From NCBI GenBank assembly GCA_035507035.1, contig DATJOJ010000055.1, forward strand, positions 1 through 64,000: a DNA stretch of 64,000 nt. Direction: 5' to 3'. The notes under the pieces were generated by a model. That model was not told the DNA's origin. It saw only the letters and a list, made by a program, of their open reading frames with translations, and did no database searches. This DNA is from DATJOJ01 sp035507035 (GTDB lineage Bacteria > Acidobacteriota > Terriglobia > Terriglobales > Acidobacteriaceae). The position numbers and the translations under genes are program-made. Each line of letters starts with the position of its first letter. The first letter of the stretch is position 1. This document shows positions 25,092 to 33,074 of this stretch, one piece after another.

Positions 25092-25849
25092 CAGATTTGA
25101 CCACCACCCGCTTTGTGACGATCAGCGTGGATGACGGAGATCCGCGAGATTTCCGAACGGCAGATCTGCTGAAGAAATACGGGCTGGAAGCGACCTTTTA
25201 TATTCCGTCCAAGAATCCGGAACGGCCGGTGATGACGGAGAACCAAGTGCGAGAGCTGGCAGGCAGCTTCGAGATTGGCGCACATACGGTGAATCATTTG
25301 CCGCTGAAGGCGATGCCCGACTCGCAAGCGTTTGAGGAAATCTCGGGAGGCAAGCGCTGGCTGGAAGATTTGCTGGGCAAGCCGTGCGTTTCTTTTTGCT
25401 ATCCGCGCGGGAAGTTCAACAGCAGCACGCCGGGATTGATCAAGAAAGCAGGATTTTTGGGCGCGAGGACTTGCCTATTCAATTTGACTACGTTTCCGCA
25501 AAATCCTTTTTTGTGGGGCTTGAGCACGCATGCTTACTCGCATAGCAAGATGATTCAACTCCGGCACGCCGCGCTAGAAGGCAACTATCGCGGCTTGGTG
25601 AACTTTTTGAGTACCTATAAAGGTACAACGGACTGGCAGCAGCATTTTCACATCGCGCTAGATCATGTAGAACAGAATGGTGGGATCGCCCACCTATATT
25701 TTCATAGCTGGGAGATTGACGAATTGAAACAGTGGGACCGATTGGAGGCGACGCTGGCCGCGATATCGCAACGGCAAGGGTTTACGCGGGTGACCAACGG
25801 TGAGCTGTTTGCAATGTGGAAAGCGCAGCTTGACTCTGCAAGGAACTAA
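25088..25849 (+). CDS. Polysaccharide deacetylase (NodB-fold)
   Basis: Carbohydrate esterase-4 type. VTISVDDGDPRDF carries the catalytic/metal Asp pair (about residues 12-24), EIGAHTVNHLPL the metal HxxxH motif, CYPRGKFN the motif-3 Arg, and HLYFHSWEID a late His. I use the ATG at 25088, which overlaps the VOC stop; the longer frame from 25064 lies inside that gene. 253 residues. No signal peptide, so it would act in the cytoplasm, perhaps on a lipid-linked precursor. It probably de-N-acetylates a sugar in the surface glycan. Confidence 0.86.
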   Translation: MTDLTTTRFVTISVDDGDPRDFRTADLLKKYGLEATFYIPSKNPERPVMTENQVRELAGSFEIGAHTVNHLPLKAMPDSQAFEEISGGKRWLEDLLGKPCVSFCYPRGKFNSSTPGLIKKAGFLGARTCLFNLTTFPQNPFLWGLSTHAYSHSKMIQLRHAALEGNYRGLVNFLSTYKGTTDWQQHFHIALDHVEQNGGIAHLYFHSWEIDELKQWDRLEATLAAISQRQGFTRVTNGELFAMWKAQLDSARN

Positions 25850-25853
25850 TTCT

Positions 25854-26198
25854 ATGAATGTTTCTGTGACACAAACACCGCAAAACGGCGCCAGCCGCTT
25901 TGATCATGTGCTGAAGGTGATTTACGCATCGGTTTCAGAACTCAACCAGCAACTGCCGAAGGAACAGCGCATCGAGCAGACGCCGGCGACGGTGCTGTTT
26001 GGCGACGGCGGTCGCTTGGATTCGCTGGGACTCGCGAACTTTATCGTAATCACGGAACAGAAACTGGATGAGTCGTTCGGATTTCAAATCGATTTAACCG
26101 CAGACGATCCTTTCTCCTCGGCTACTGGCCACTTCCGAACCATTCACTCGCTCGCAACCTATATTTCAGATCTGGTAACTAGAAAGACGGAAGGCTAA
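25854..26198 (+). CDS. Acyl carrier protein
   Basis: 114 residues from the ATG at 25854, which follows the deacetylase stop by four bases. The phosphopantetheine site is GGRLDSLGLANFIVI: Ser of DSLG at about residue 57, followed by the helix II hydrophobic pattern. Acidic helices flank it as in ACPs. The next gene encodes an FkbH-like HAD enzyme, the usual partner that loads a three-carbon unit onto an ACP. It therefore probably carries a glyceryl or similar acyl unit. Confidence 0.82.
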   Translation: MNVSVTQTPQNGASRFDHVLKVIYASVSELNQQLPKEQRIEQTPATVLFGDGGRLDSLGLANFIVITEQKLDESFGFQIDLTADDPFSSATGHFRTIHSLATYISDLVTRKTEG

Positions 26199-26208
26199 GC
26201 GCAGTTGG

Positions 26209-27981
26209 ATGGACGCTCCTCGCAGTAATCAAAATCAAGGTGAGACTGCGGTAAAGCTGCATCTCATCTCCGATTTCAATCTCGATACCCTCGGAAATTG
26301 CCTGGCGAACAACGACTTGTCACCCCGAGTGACAGCGCAGCCAGCGCCCTTCGGGCAAGTCTTCCCTACCCTCCTGCAGCCAAATAGCGATCCCTCGGAT
26401 TTTGCCCTGGTGTGGACGCTACCCGAGAAGATTATCCCCGGTTTCGAGCAAGCTTTGAATGGCGAGCAAGTAGATGAGACCCAATTGAGGGCGGAGCTAA
26501 ATCAATTTGGCGATTGTTTGCTGGCGGCCCAAAAGCACTTTCGCGCGATTTTTGTAGTTTCGTGGACGCTACCCGGTTACCGACGTGGAAACGGGATGTT
26601 GAGCATGAGGAAGAGTGGGCCACGAAAGTTACTGCTCAAGTTAAATCTCATGCTGGCAGACAAGTTGGAGGATAGTCCGAGCATTTATTTGCTGGATGGG
26701 CAGCGCTGGCTGGATGAGGCGGGCAAGAACGCGTATAGCCCAAAGCTCTGGTATTTGACCAAGACGCCGTTCCAGCCGAAGGTGCTGAGCGCCGCAGCAA
26801 GGGATTTGAAGGCTGCGATTGCAGCGGTGCTGGGCAGCTCCCGCAAGCTGCTGGTGCTCGATCTCGATGACACCCTGTGGGGCGGCATCGTGGGCGATGT
26901 GGGATTGGAGAATCTGAGGCTCGGCGGACACGATCACATCGGCGAAGCGTTTCTCGATTTTCAGCGGGCGATCAAAGCGCTGCGGAATCGCGGCATCCTC
27001 TTGGCGATTGCGAGCAAGAATGAAGAAAACATCGCGCTTGAGGCTCTGGGCAAACACCCGGAGATGCTGCTGCGGGCGGAGGATTTTGCCGCCAGACGTA
27101 TCAATTGGAACGATAAGGCGGCGAACATCGTCGAATTGGCCGAGGAGCTGAATCTTGGGCTGCAGTCGGTTGTATTCATTGATGACAATCCGGTAGAGCG
27201 GGCACGGGTGCGCGAGGCGTTGCCAGAAGTATTGGTGCCGGAGTGGCCGGAAGACAAGACACTGTATGCAAGCTCGCTGGGCGAACTCGACTGCTTCGAT
27301 TCTGCCTATGTGACGGCAGAGGATGCATCGCGAAACGAGATGTATGCGGAAGAGGCGGAACGCAAGCGAGCACGGGCGACGATTACGTCAGCGGAAGAAT
27401 GGCTGCTGTCAGCACAGACAGCAGTGAAGGCGGAAGAGTTCAGCGAGGCAAATCGCGAACGCGTGGTGCAGTTACTGAATAAGACAAATCAGATGAACCT
27501 GATGACCCGGCGCTTATCGAGCCAAGAGTTGCAGAATTGGCTGAGTGGAGGCCGGCGAAAATTGTGGGCTTTCCGCGTGAGCGATCGCTTCGGGGATTCC
27601 GGACTTACGGGAATTCTGAGCCTGGAGGTCGACGGGGGAACGGCGCGCATCGTAGATTTCGTGATGAGTTGCCGAGTCATGGGACGCAATGTAGAGCGGG
27701 TGATGGTAGCGTGTGCGGTGCAGTATGGTTCAGCGTTGGGTCTGGAAGAATTGCAAGCCGAATACTTGCCAACGGCAAAAAATAAACCTTGTCTTACGTT
27801 CTGGACGTCTTCCGGATTTGGGCAAAAGGAAAATCGTTTTAGCTGGCCATTACGTGACCCTTATCCATTTCCTGCCGGCATTGAAGTTGACGGTGTATTG
27901 AGCGCGTCCTCAACTTCGGGCGGTACTGCCGTATCCGCCCAACTCGACTCCCGCGATTCTCTGCCTCAACTCAGTAACTAA
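26209..27981 (+). CDS. FkbH-like HAD-IIIC family protein
   Basis: 590 residues. The HAD domain begins KLLVLDLDDTLWGGIVGDVGLE (about 221-242; DxDxT nucleophile motif), has ILLAIASKNEE as motif II, and VVFIDDNPVERARVREALP as motif IV. An N-terminal SGNH-like region (1-200) and a C-terminal GNAT-like region (TGILSLEV, MSCRVMGRNVE) complete the FkbH layout. Family members dephosphorylate 1,3-bisphosphoglycerate and load glyceryl onto an ACP. The immediately upstream ACP fits this. In glycan clusters similar proteins supply acyl decorations; that use here is inferred. Confidence 0.9.
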   Translation: MDAPRSNQNQGETAVKLHLISDFNLDTLGNCLANNDLSPRVTAQPAPFGQVFPTLLQPNSDPSDFALVWTLPEKIIPGFEQALNGEQVDETQLRAELNQFGDCLLAAQKHFRAIFVVSWTLPGYRRGNGMLSMRKSGPRKLLLKLNLMLADKLEDSPSIYLLDGQRWLDEAGKNAYSPKLWYLTKTPFQPKVLSAAARDLKAAIAAVLGSSRKLLVLDLDDTLWGGIVGDVGLENLRLGGHDHIGEAFLDFQRAIKALRNRGILLAIASKNEENIALEALGKHPEMLLRAEDFAARRINWNDKAANIVELAEELNLGLQSVVFIDDNPVERARVREALPEVLVPEWPEDKTLYASSLGELDCFDSAYVTAEDASRNEMYAEEAERKRARATITSAEEWLLSAQTAVKAEEFSEANRERVVQLLNKTNQMNLMTRRLSSQELQNWLSGGRRKLWAFRVSDRFGDSGLTGILSLEVDGGTARIVDFVMSCRVMGRNVERVMVACAVQYGSALGLEELQAEYLPTAKNKPCLTFWTSSGFGQKENRFSWPLRDPYPFPAGIEVDGVLSASSTSGGTAVSAQLDSRDSLPQLSN

Positions 27982-28045
27982 ACATTTCCGAATTTCCAAT
28001 CGCACTACCCCGTGTCGTATGATGTCTTAGCCTTCGGGAAACGCT

Positions 28046-29191
28046 TTGTCTTCGGCTCTTGTGACAACAAGCAATGGCATCAGTACCCAATCAACCCCCA
28101 AGCTGCGTCAAGCAAGCTTCGACGACTATGCGCAGATTTGCGCGCTAGGCGCACCTTATGGGTTGGGAAAAGAGCCGTATGAAGAATGGGCGCATTTGTG
28201 GGCCAATAATCCGGTGTTTCAGGCCGTGCCGGATTGGCCGATGGGCTGGGTCTTAGAGAATGAAGAGCGCCAGATTGTGGGTCAACTGGCGAATGTTCCG
28301 CTGGCTTATCAACTCGGCAACCGGAAGCTGATCGCCGGCGCCAGCCGTGCGGTGATGGTCGATCCGAAATATCGGACGTATTCTTTTCAGCTCTTGAATC
28401 AATTTTTCCGGCAAAAAAAAGCCGACCTGTTCTTGGCGACCACAGTCAACGGGCAAGCCACCAAGCTCTATGAAGTGTTTCGTGCGGTGCGAGTTCCGGC
28501 GGGCACATGGGACAAGTCGGTATTTTGGATCACGAATTATCGGGGCTTCGCCGCCAGTGTTCTCAAGATGAAGGAATTGCCGGGCGCAGCTGCGATGAGC
28601 ATTCCTGTAGGCCTGGGCTTGTGGGCTCGAGACGCTGTGGCGGGTGGAGTTTTCAGGACACGGGGAAAGTATGGTGAGCCGGAGTTTTGCAACGGATTTG
28701 ACGATCGCTTTGACGCATTCTGGCAAGAGCTGTGCGAACGCTATCCCGGGCGCTTATGGGCGAATCGTTCACGAGCCACGCTTGCGTGGCACTTCAAGCT
28801 TCCGCTGGAAAAGAAATGGGCATGGATATTAACCGTAAGCAAGGGTGGAAAGCTGGCTGCGTACGCGATCTTTCTGCGCCAGGACAACCCAGTGCACGGA
28901 CTTATGCGCATGAGGGTGGTGGATTTTCAGACCGTGGAACCGAGTAATGAATTGTTGCGACCGCTGTTGGCAGCGGCGGTCGAACGATGCAGGAAAGAAC
29001 GGATTCACATGCTGGAGGCGTCGGGCTTTGCTCCGGACAAACAAGCGGTCATTGACAGCCTATCTCCGAAATCCCGCAATCTCGATGCTTGGCGTTATAT
29101 GTATAAAGCGGCCCAGCCGGGATTGGCAGAACAACTGAAAGATCCGGCAGTGTGGGACCCGACCTGTCTGGATGGGGACGCCAGTCTTTAG
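28046..29191 (+). CDS. GNAT-fold acyltransferase-like protein
   Basis: 381 residues. The N-terminal half is an acetyltransferase-like domain (KLRQASFDDYAQICALGAPYG, EERQIVGQLANVPLAYQLG, GASRAVMVDPKYRTYSFQLLNQFF), and a second degenerate domain follows (about 200-350). This tandem-GNAT form occurs in surface-polysaccharide loci. It would be the natural candidate to move the acyl unit from the ACP to a sugar or amine. The TTG at 28046 is the longest start; a GTG at 28061 is also possible. Confidence 0.75.
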   Translation: MSSALVTTSNGISTQSTPKLRQASFDDYAQICALGAPYGLGKEPYEEWAHLWANNPVFQAVPDWPMGWVLENEERQIVGQLANVPLAYQLGNRKLIAGASRAVMVDPKYRTYSFQLLNQFFRQKKADLFLATTVNGQATKLYEVFRAVRVPAGTWDKSVFWITNYRGFAASVLKMKELPGAAAMSIPVGLGLWARDAVAGGVFRTRGKYGEPEFCNGFDDRFDAFWQELCERYPGRLWANRSRATLAWHFKLPLEKKWAWILTVSKGGKLAAYAIFLRQDNPVHGLMRMRVVDFQTVEPSNELLRPLLAAAVERCRKERIHMLEASGFAPDKQAVIDSLSPKSRNLDAWRYMYKAAQPGLAEQLKDPAVWDPTCLDGDASL

Positions 29192-29218
29192 ATTTTCCTT
29201 CCATACTTTTCAATTTCT

Positions 29219-29980
29219 ATGTCACAACTCAGGCTTTTGGTTAAGAACTCACTCTTTCCCCTTCGGCACGTTTTTCCGCGGCAACCGTTCTTGGATAAGC
29301 CGATCGCCACTTGGCCCGCGATCGTTGGGGTGGTCCACGATATCCGCGTGCCGCGAGGAGTTCGACCGCAGCCGGTATCGTCTCCGGCGGGATACGCGAA
29401 TATCAACATTATTCTCGCACTGGTGGAACGGGTAGCTTCGGTGCCCGGGGACCAGGCGGAGTGTGGCGTGTTTCGCGGATCGACACTGGTGCCCACCGCA
29501 ATTTTTCTCAAGCAAAACAAGATCAAGAAGCACCTGTTTGGATTCGATTCGTTTCAGGGATTCGACGAGTCGGTGACAAAAGACATGGCGCTGGGCGGTA
29601 GCAAAGACGAGCAGAGAAAAGTCGGAGGATTTTCGGAAACGTCGGAGGAGCTGGTTGGCGGGAAGTTGCGGCTGTTTGGCGCGGAGGGTAGCGTGACGCT
29701 GGTCCCGGGATATTTTCACAATTCCCTGCCAGCTTGCGCGAACAACCGGTTTTCGTTCGTCCATCTGGATTGTGATACTTACGATTCGTATAAAGAGTGT
29801 TTGTCGTTCTTTTATCCGCGGCTAAACCGGGGGGGCGTCGTTCTATTCGATGAATATAACGATCCGGCGTGGCCGGGGTGCAACATGGCGATTGATGAAT
29901 TTCTGGCGGATAAACCCGAGAAACCGCAGCGAATTGAACGGGACAACTTCCAGAAGTTCTACATTGAAAAACGAGGCTAA
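29219..29980 (+). CDS. TylF/MycF-family O-methyltransferase
   Basis: 253 residues. QAECGVFRGSTLVPTAIFL is the SAM-binding glycine loop, FGFDSFQGFDE the conserved TylF segment, FVHLDCDTYDSYKECLSFFYPRL the metal-binding Asp pair, and GGVVLFDEYND the following strand and acidic residue. Family enzymes methylate sugar hydroxyls. It lies 27 bases after the GNAT gene and before a glycosyltransferase, consistent with methylating a sugar in the same glycan. Confidence 0.88.
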   Translation: MSQLRLLVKNSLFPLRHVFPRQPFLDKPIATWPAIVGVVHDIRVPRGVRPQPVSSPAGYANINIILALVERVASVPGDQAECGVFRGSTLVPTAIFLKQNKIKKHLFGFDSFQGFDESVTKDMALGGSKDEQRKVGGFSETSEELVGGKLRLFGAEGSVTLVPGYFHNSLPACANNRFSFVHLDCDTYDSYKECLSFFYPRLNRGGVVLFDEYNDPAWPGCNMAIDEFLADKPEKPQRIERDNFQKFYIEKRG

Positions 29981-30114
29981 CTAACTGATATGCGCAAACT
30001 TCTGCCTAGATATCGCAAGCGCTGAACAAAGCGCCAATTAGACGATTCCGATCGCAACGCGCAAAGGCGTTGCGCCATCCAACGCTCGAACTCAGTACTT
30101 CGTGACTCCCCATC

Positions 30115-30978
30115 ATGATTAAAGGCACGGCTATTGTAGTAACGTACAACTCTGCTGTTTGGACGGAACGCTGTTTGGAAGCGCTGCTCGCGCAGCAGGG
30201 ATGGGAAGTGTTGATGATCGATAACGCTTCCGAAGACGATACTGTGAGCCGCGCGTTACGATTCGCGGGGCAGGCAAGAATTTATCGCAACTCGGTAAAT
30301 ACGGGTTTTGCCGGGGGAGTGAACCAGGGTGTGCGGTTGGCGAGCGGAGACACTTTGGCTCTGGTGAATCCTGATGCGGTGGCGGCGCCAGGCGCGCTGG
30401 ATAAACTGGCGGAGTCGCTGTCGAGGCATAACGCCGGGGCAGTGGGCGGATTGCTCCTGGTGGAAGACGGAAAGCCGCAAACTGGCAACATGGTGCGGCG
30501 GCTGCCAACGTTGGGCAGCGCGTTGGCGGAGTTGCTGCTGCTGAACAATATTTGGCGGAGAAATCCGTGGAATCGGGCGTACCGGTGTTTAGATCTCGAT
30601 TACACGAAGCCGCAAGAAGTGGAAAATCCGGCTGGGGCGTCTTTGATGTTTCGGCGCAGCGTTTGGGATGCCGTGGGTGGATTTGATGAGGGATTCTTCC
30701 CTGTGTGGTTTGAAGACGCCGATTTTTGCGCGTGCGTGCGCAAGGCGGGCTGGAAAATTATGTATGAACCGACGGCAGTGTTCGATCATGGCCGCGCACA
30801 GCGTGAACCAAATCTCGTTCTACGATCACCAGCTGATCTGGTATCGGAACATGCTGCGATACTTTGGCAAGCATCGTGGGCCGATACAGCGCGCTATTTT
30901 GCGCGTGGGAATATTCTTTGGATTGATGGTGCGAGCCTTGTTATGTTTAGTGATGAAGCCGCCGAAAATCAGCCGTGA
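30115..30978 (+). CDS. Family 2 glycosyltransferase, frameshifted
   Basis: Inverting sugar transferase of the rhamnosyltransferase-like type. GTAIVVTYNSAVW, LMIDNASEDDT, VNTGFAGGVNQGVRLA, LALVNPDAV (metal DxD-type region) and FPVWFEDADFCACVRKAGW (catalytic ED) all fit. After residue 226 the reading stops looking like the family: FDHGRAQREP replaces the expected FDHGGHS-type end. The missing end is intact in the next frame (see the entry at 30798-31114). Removing one C in the GGCCGCG at 30790-30796 rejoins both into a 332-residue protein. Sequencing error or real mutation cannot be told apart here. Confidence 0.85.
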   Translation: MIKGTAIVVTYNSAVWTERCLEALLAQQGWEVLMIDNASEDDTVSRALRFAGQARIYRNSVNTGFAGGVNQGVRLASGDTLALVNPDAVAAPGALDKLAESLSRHNAGAVGGLLLVEDGKPQTGNMVRRLPTLGSALAELLLLNNIWRRNPWNRAYRCLDLDYTKPQEVENPAGASLMFRRSVWDAVGGFDEGFFPVWFEDADFCACVRKAGWKIMYEPTAVFDHGRAQREPNLVLRSPADLVSEHAAILWQASWADTARYFARGNILWIDGASLVMFSDEAAENQP

Positions 30979-31114
30979 ACAAGGCATCGTCGGATACATG
31001 CGTGCGGCATGGAATTGCGGCATTCGAGAGCAAAAAGCGGAGACCCAAGCTCCGCGATCGCTGACGGCGCCAGCACCGGTGCTGGTCAGCGAGCGCAGCG
31101 CGCGCGCGTCGTAG
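30798..31114 (+). pseudogene. C-terminal part of the GT2 glycosyltransferase in the shifted frame
   Basis: In the frame starting at 30668, from about 30798, the sequence reads HSVNQISFYDHQLIWYRNML, then RYFGKHRGP and a hydrophobic helix, as in the C-terminal region of GT2 rhamnosyltransferases. It lacks its own plausible start and is best read as the tail of the gene at 30115. Confidence 0.75.
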
Positions 31115-31120
31115 GCACTC

Positions 31121-31157
31121 CCCACCCAAGCCAAAACCTGGCTTGAATGGGTCACCC
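31121..31157. repeat. Intergenic hairpin repeat, GGGTCACCC family, copy 3
   Basis: CCCACCCAAGCC at the left, GGCTTGAATGGGTCACCC at the right; AAGCC pairs with GGCTT and CCCA with TGGG. It closely resembles the element at 31287-31323. Confidence 0.7.
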
Positions 31158-31286
31158 GTCCTAGTTTTACTTCTATCGGCGTGGCTTAGAGGGGCGGAGG
31201 TTTGTTTGCGTCAGGCGCTGAAGAGCTGCGCCACCCAAAAGCTTCTCGACCGTTCGGGTTCTTAAAAGGCCACGCATCCTTTATTT

Positions 31287-31323
31287 CCCACCCAAGCCAA
31301 AACCGGGCTTGAGTGGGGCACCC
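31287..31323. repeat. Intergenic hairpin repeat, GGGGCACCC family, copy 4
   Basis: CCCACCCAAGCC, a short loop, then GGGCTTGAGTGGGGCACCC. It differs from the copy at 31121 at only a few positions. Confidence 0.75.
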
Positions 31324-31324
31324 G

Positions 31325-31374
31325 CCCATGCAAAGCCCAAGACTCCACACAAAATGCGGAGGGCTGGGTCACCC
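31325..31374. repeat. Intergenic hairpin repeat, GGGTCACCC family, copy 5
   Basis: Longer member: CCCATGCAAAGCCC at the left, an inner hairpin with CTCC/GGAG, and GGGCTGGGTCACCC at the right, ending exactly at the stop codon of the glycosidase gene on the minus strand. Confidence 0.65.
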
Positions 31375-32805
31375 CTATTTCATCTCCAATAGCACCGGTT
31401 TGGGGCCGACCTGAATTGTGCCCTTCTTGAGTTCGGTAACGCTCCCATCCAACTGGCGCTCGATGGTGAATTGTTTCTCGGGTTCGTAGCTAACGGTATC
31501 TTTCAGAGCGTCCCACACGAAGCGGCCGTGATAGGCGCCATTGTTTTTGGTGAAGTCGCAGACCACCACGCTACCCGATTTCCAGCCGAGATCCTTCACG
31601 CTACATTCTTTGTCGAAGGTTGCGCCGAGCAGCCAGTTGCGCGTTTGCTCATAGACGGGCGCCGTCGGACAAAGGTAGCCTCTTTTTCCGTCTTTATTGG
31701 GGGTCGTGCAATTCCAGAGATAACTGTCGTCGGCCCACATCTGGCCGATGGGGCCGAGGTCCCAGCCGAAAAAGATGTACATCTTGACGTTTAAAGACGC
31801 GGTCAGGATTAGCGAGCGCGCGATCCAAGCGGAGCGCAGATTCCAGTCGGGCTTGTTATCGTCGGTGACCATGATGCCGGCGCCGCCGGGCCAGGCGTCT
31901 TCGGTGTCATAAAGCGGCTTGCCACGAGTGCTGACGTGCTTGTTGGCGATGGCCTGGAGTTGGTGTACAAAGTCGATCTGGTTTTCCGGCGGATAGGCGT
32001 AGCCGTGAAAAGAAACGCCATCGACCAGCGAGGGACCGTATTGATCGAGCGCAGTGAAGTAATCCTCGGTCCAGGAGGCGAAATCGGCCGAGCCGCGCGG
32101 CGAGCAGGAGCAGGTATTAGCGGGAAGAATGATTGCATTGGGGATGATGCTCTTCACAACGTCGTGAAAGTCTTTGGTCATGCGCGCCCACTGTTTGAAA
32201 GTCCAATAACGAGGATTCGAGGAACGAATGTTGGGCGCTTCATTCCATAGTTCCCAATACTTGATCTTGCTGCCATAACGGGTGGCGACGGCGGTGATGA
32301 AATCTTTGAAAGTTTTGTTAGTGCCGTCGGCGTCGCCGCTGCCCACGCGGGCATCGATGTCGGCCGGCGGATCGCAGAGCCCGACAGAATTCCATCCGCA
32401 ATCTTCGTCAGCGGGACCATCGCAGGTGGCCTCGGGAATTCCCTTCCCCTTGCAACGCGGGCCGCGATTGGAAATCCAACCGGCAGTGTCGTAGACGGTA
32501 AACATGACTTCGACGCCGTGGGCGGCGGCATCGTTGACCAACTTGTCCATATCACCGTCTTCGCGGTTTCGCCGAAAGTGATAGCAGGGATTGTTGGGAT
32601 CAGTTCCACCGGCGCAAGTTTCAAGATCATCCCAGGTGACGCGGTCGCTGACGGTACGGCGAATGTAAAAAGGAACAGTGGGCCAAGGTTCTCCGTGAGT
32701 GTATTTATTGATATGAAGTCCGAAGAAGTTTTCCTGTACCTGCGCCGAGCAGGGCATTAAGAGCAAGGACGCACTCAACAAGAAGAGTGCCAACACCGTC
32801 TTCAT
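31375..32805 (-). CDS. Secreted glycoside hydrolase of the clan GH-A type
   Basis: 476 residues with a signal peptide (MKTVLALFLLSASLLLMPCSAQ) and an AGGAGA ribosome-binding site. Most of the protein is a TIM barrel in the GH39/GH5 style: KYWELWNEAPN (about 201-211) carries the predicted acid/base Glu, and GKPLYDTEDAWPGG the predicted nucleophile Glu. The end is a small beta domain. It is probably an endo- or exo-glycosidase acting outside the cell. It is divergent from a quinoprotein-like gene. Confidence 0.83.
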   Translation of the reverse strand: MKTVLALFLLSASLLLMPCSAQVQENFFGLHINKYTHGEPWPTVPFYIRRTVSDRVTWDDLETCAGGTDPNNPCYHFRRNREDGDMDKLVNDAAAHGVEVMFTVYDTAGWISNRGPRCKGKGIPEATCDGPADEDCGWNSVGLCDPPADIDARVGSGDADGTNKTFKDFITAVATRYGSKIKYWELWNEAPNIRSSNPRYWTFKQWARMTKDFHDVVKSIIPNAIILPANTCSCSPRGSADFASWTEDYFTALDQYGPSLVDGVSFHGYAYPPENQIDFVHQLQAIANKHVSTRGKPLYDTEDAWPGGAGIMVTDDNKPDWNLRSAWIARSLILTASLNVKMYIFFGWDLGPIGQMWADDSYLWNCTTPNKDGKRGYLCPTAPVYEQTRNWLLGATFDKECSVKDLGWKSGSVVVCDFTKNNGAYHGRFVWDALKDTVSYEPEKQFTIERQLDGSVTELKKGTIQVGPKPVLLEMK

Positions 32806-33074
32806 ACGAAGGTTCTCCTGGGGAAAATTGGTGAGGTGTTCAAGCGGGCAGAGATCTCCACGCCAGTATTGGCAAACTGAATGGGAAGCTTTTTCACAGG
32901 CGATCTGGTGTACGGTATGGCGATCTTCGCCATCTTAGCATAGGGTTTTTGGGGTCGTTCGTTGCAGACAAGCCTTTGGACGAGGATTTCATGGCGCAAG
33001 GACTGTCTTTCTTCTCATTCCAGAAAGAGCTTGTCTGTGGTCTAGTCAGCACGACCGCCCCCCGGAGGGTAAAA
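32806..33074. promoter_or_regulatory. Divergent promoter region, glycosidase and second quinoprotein genes
   Basis: 269 bases between two divergent exoprotein genes. GGAGGG at 33064-33069 is the ribosome-binding site for the plus-strand gene, and AGGAGA that for the minus-strand gene. I do not see a strong consensus promoter. Confidence 0.35.
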
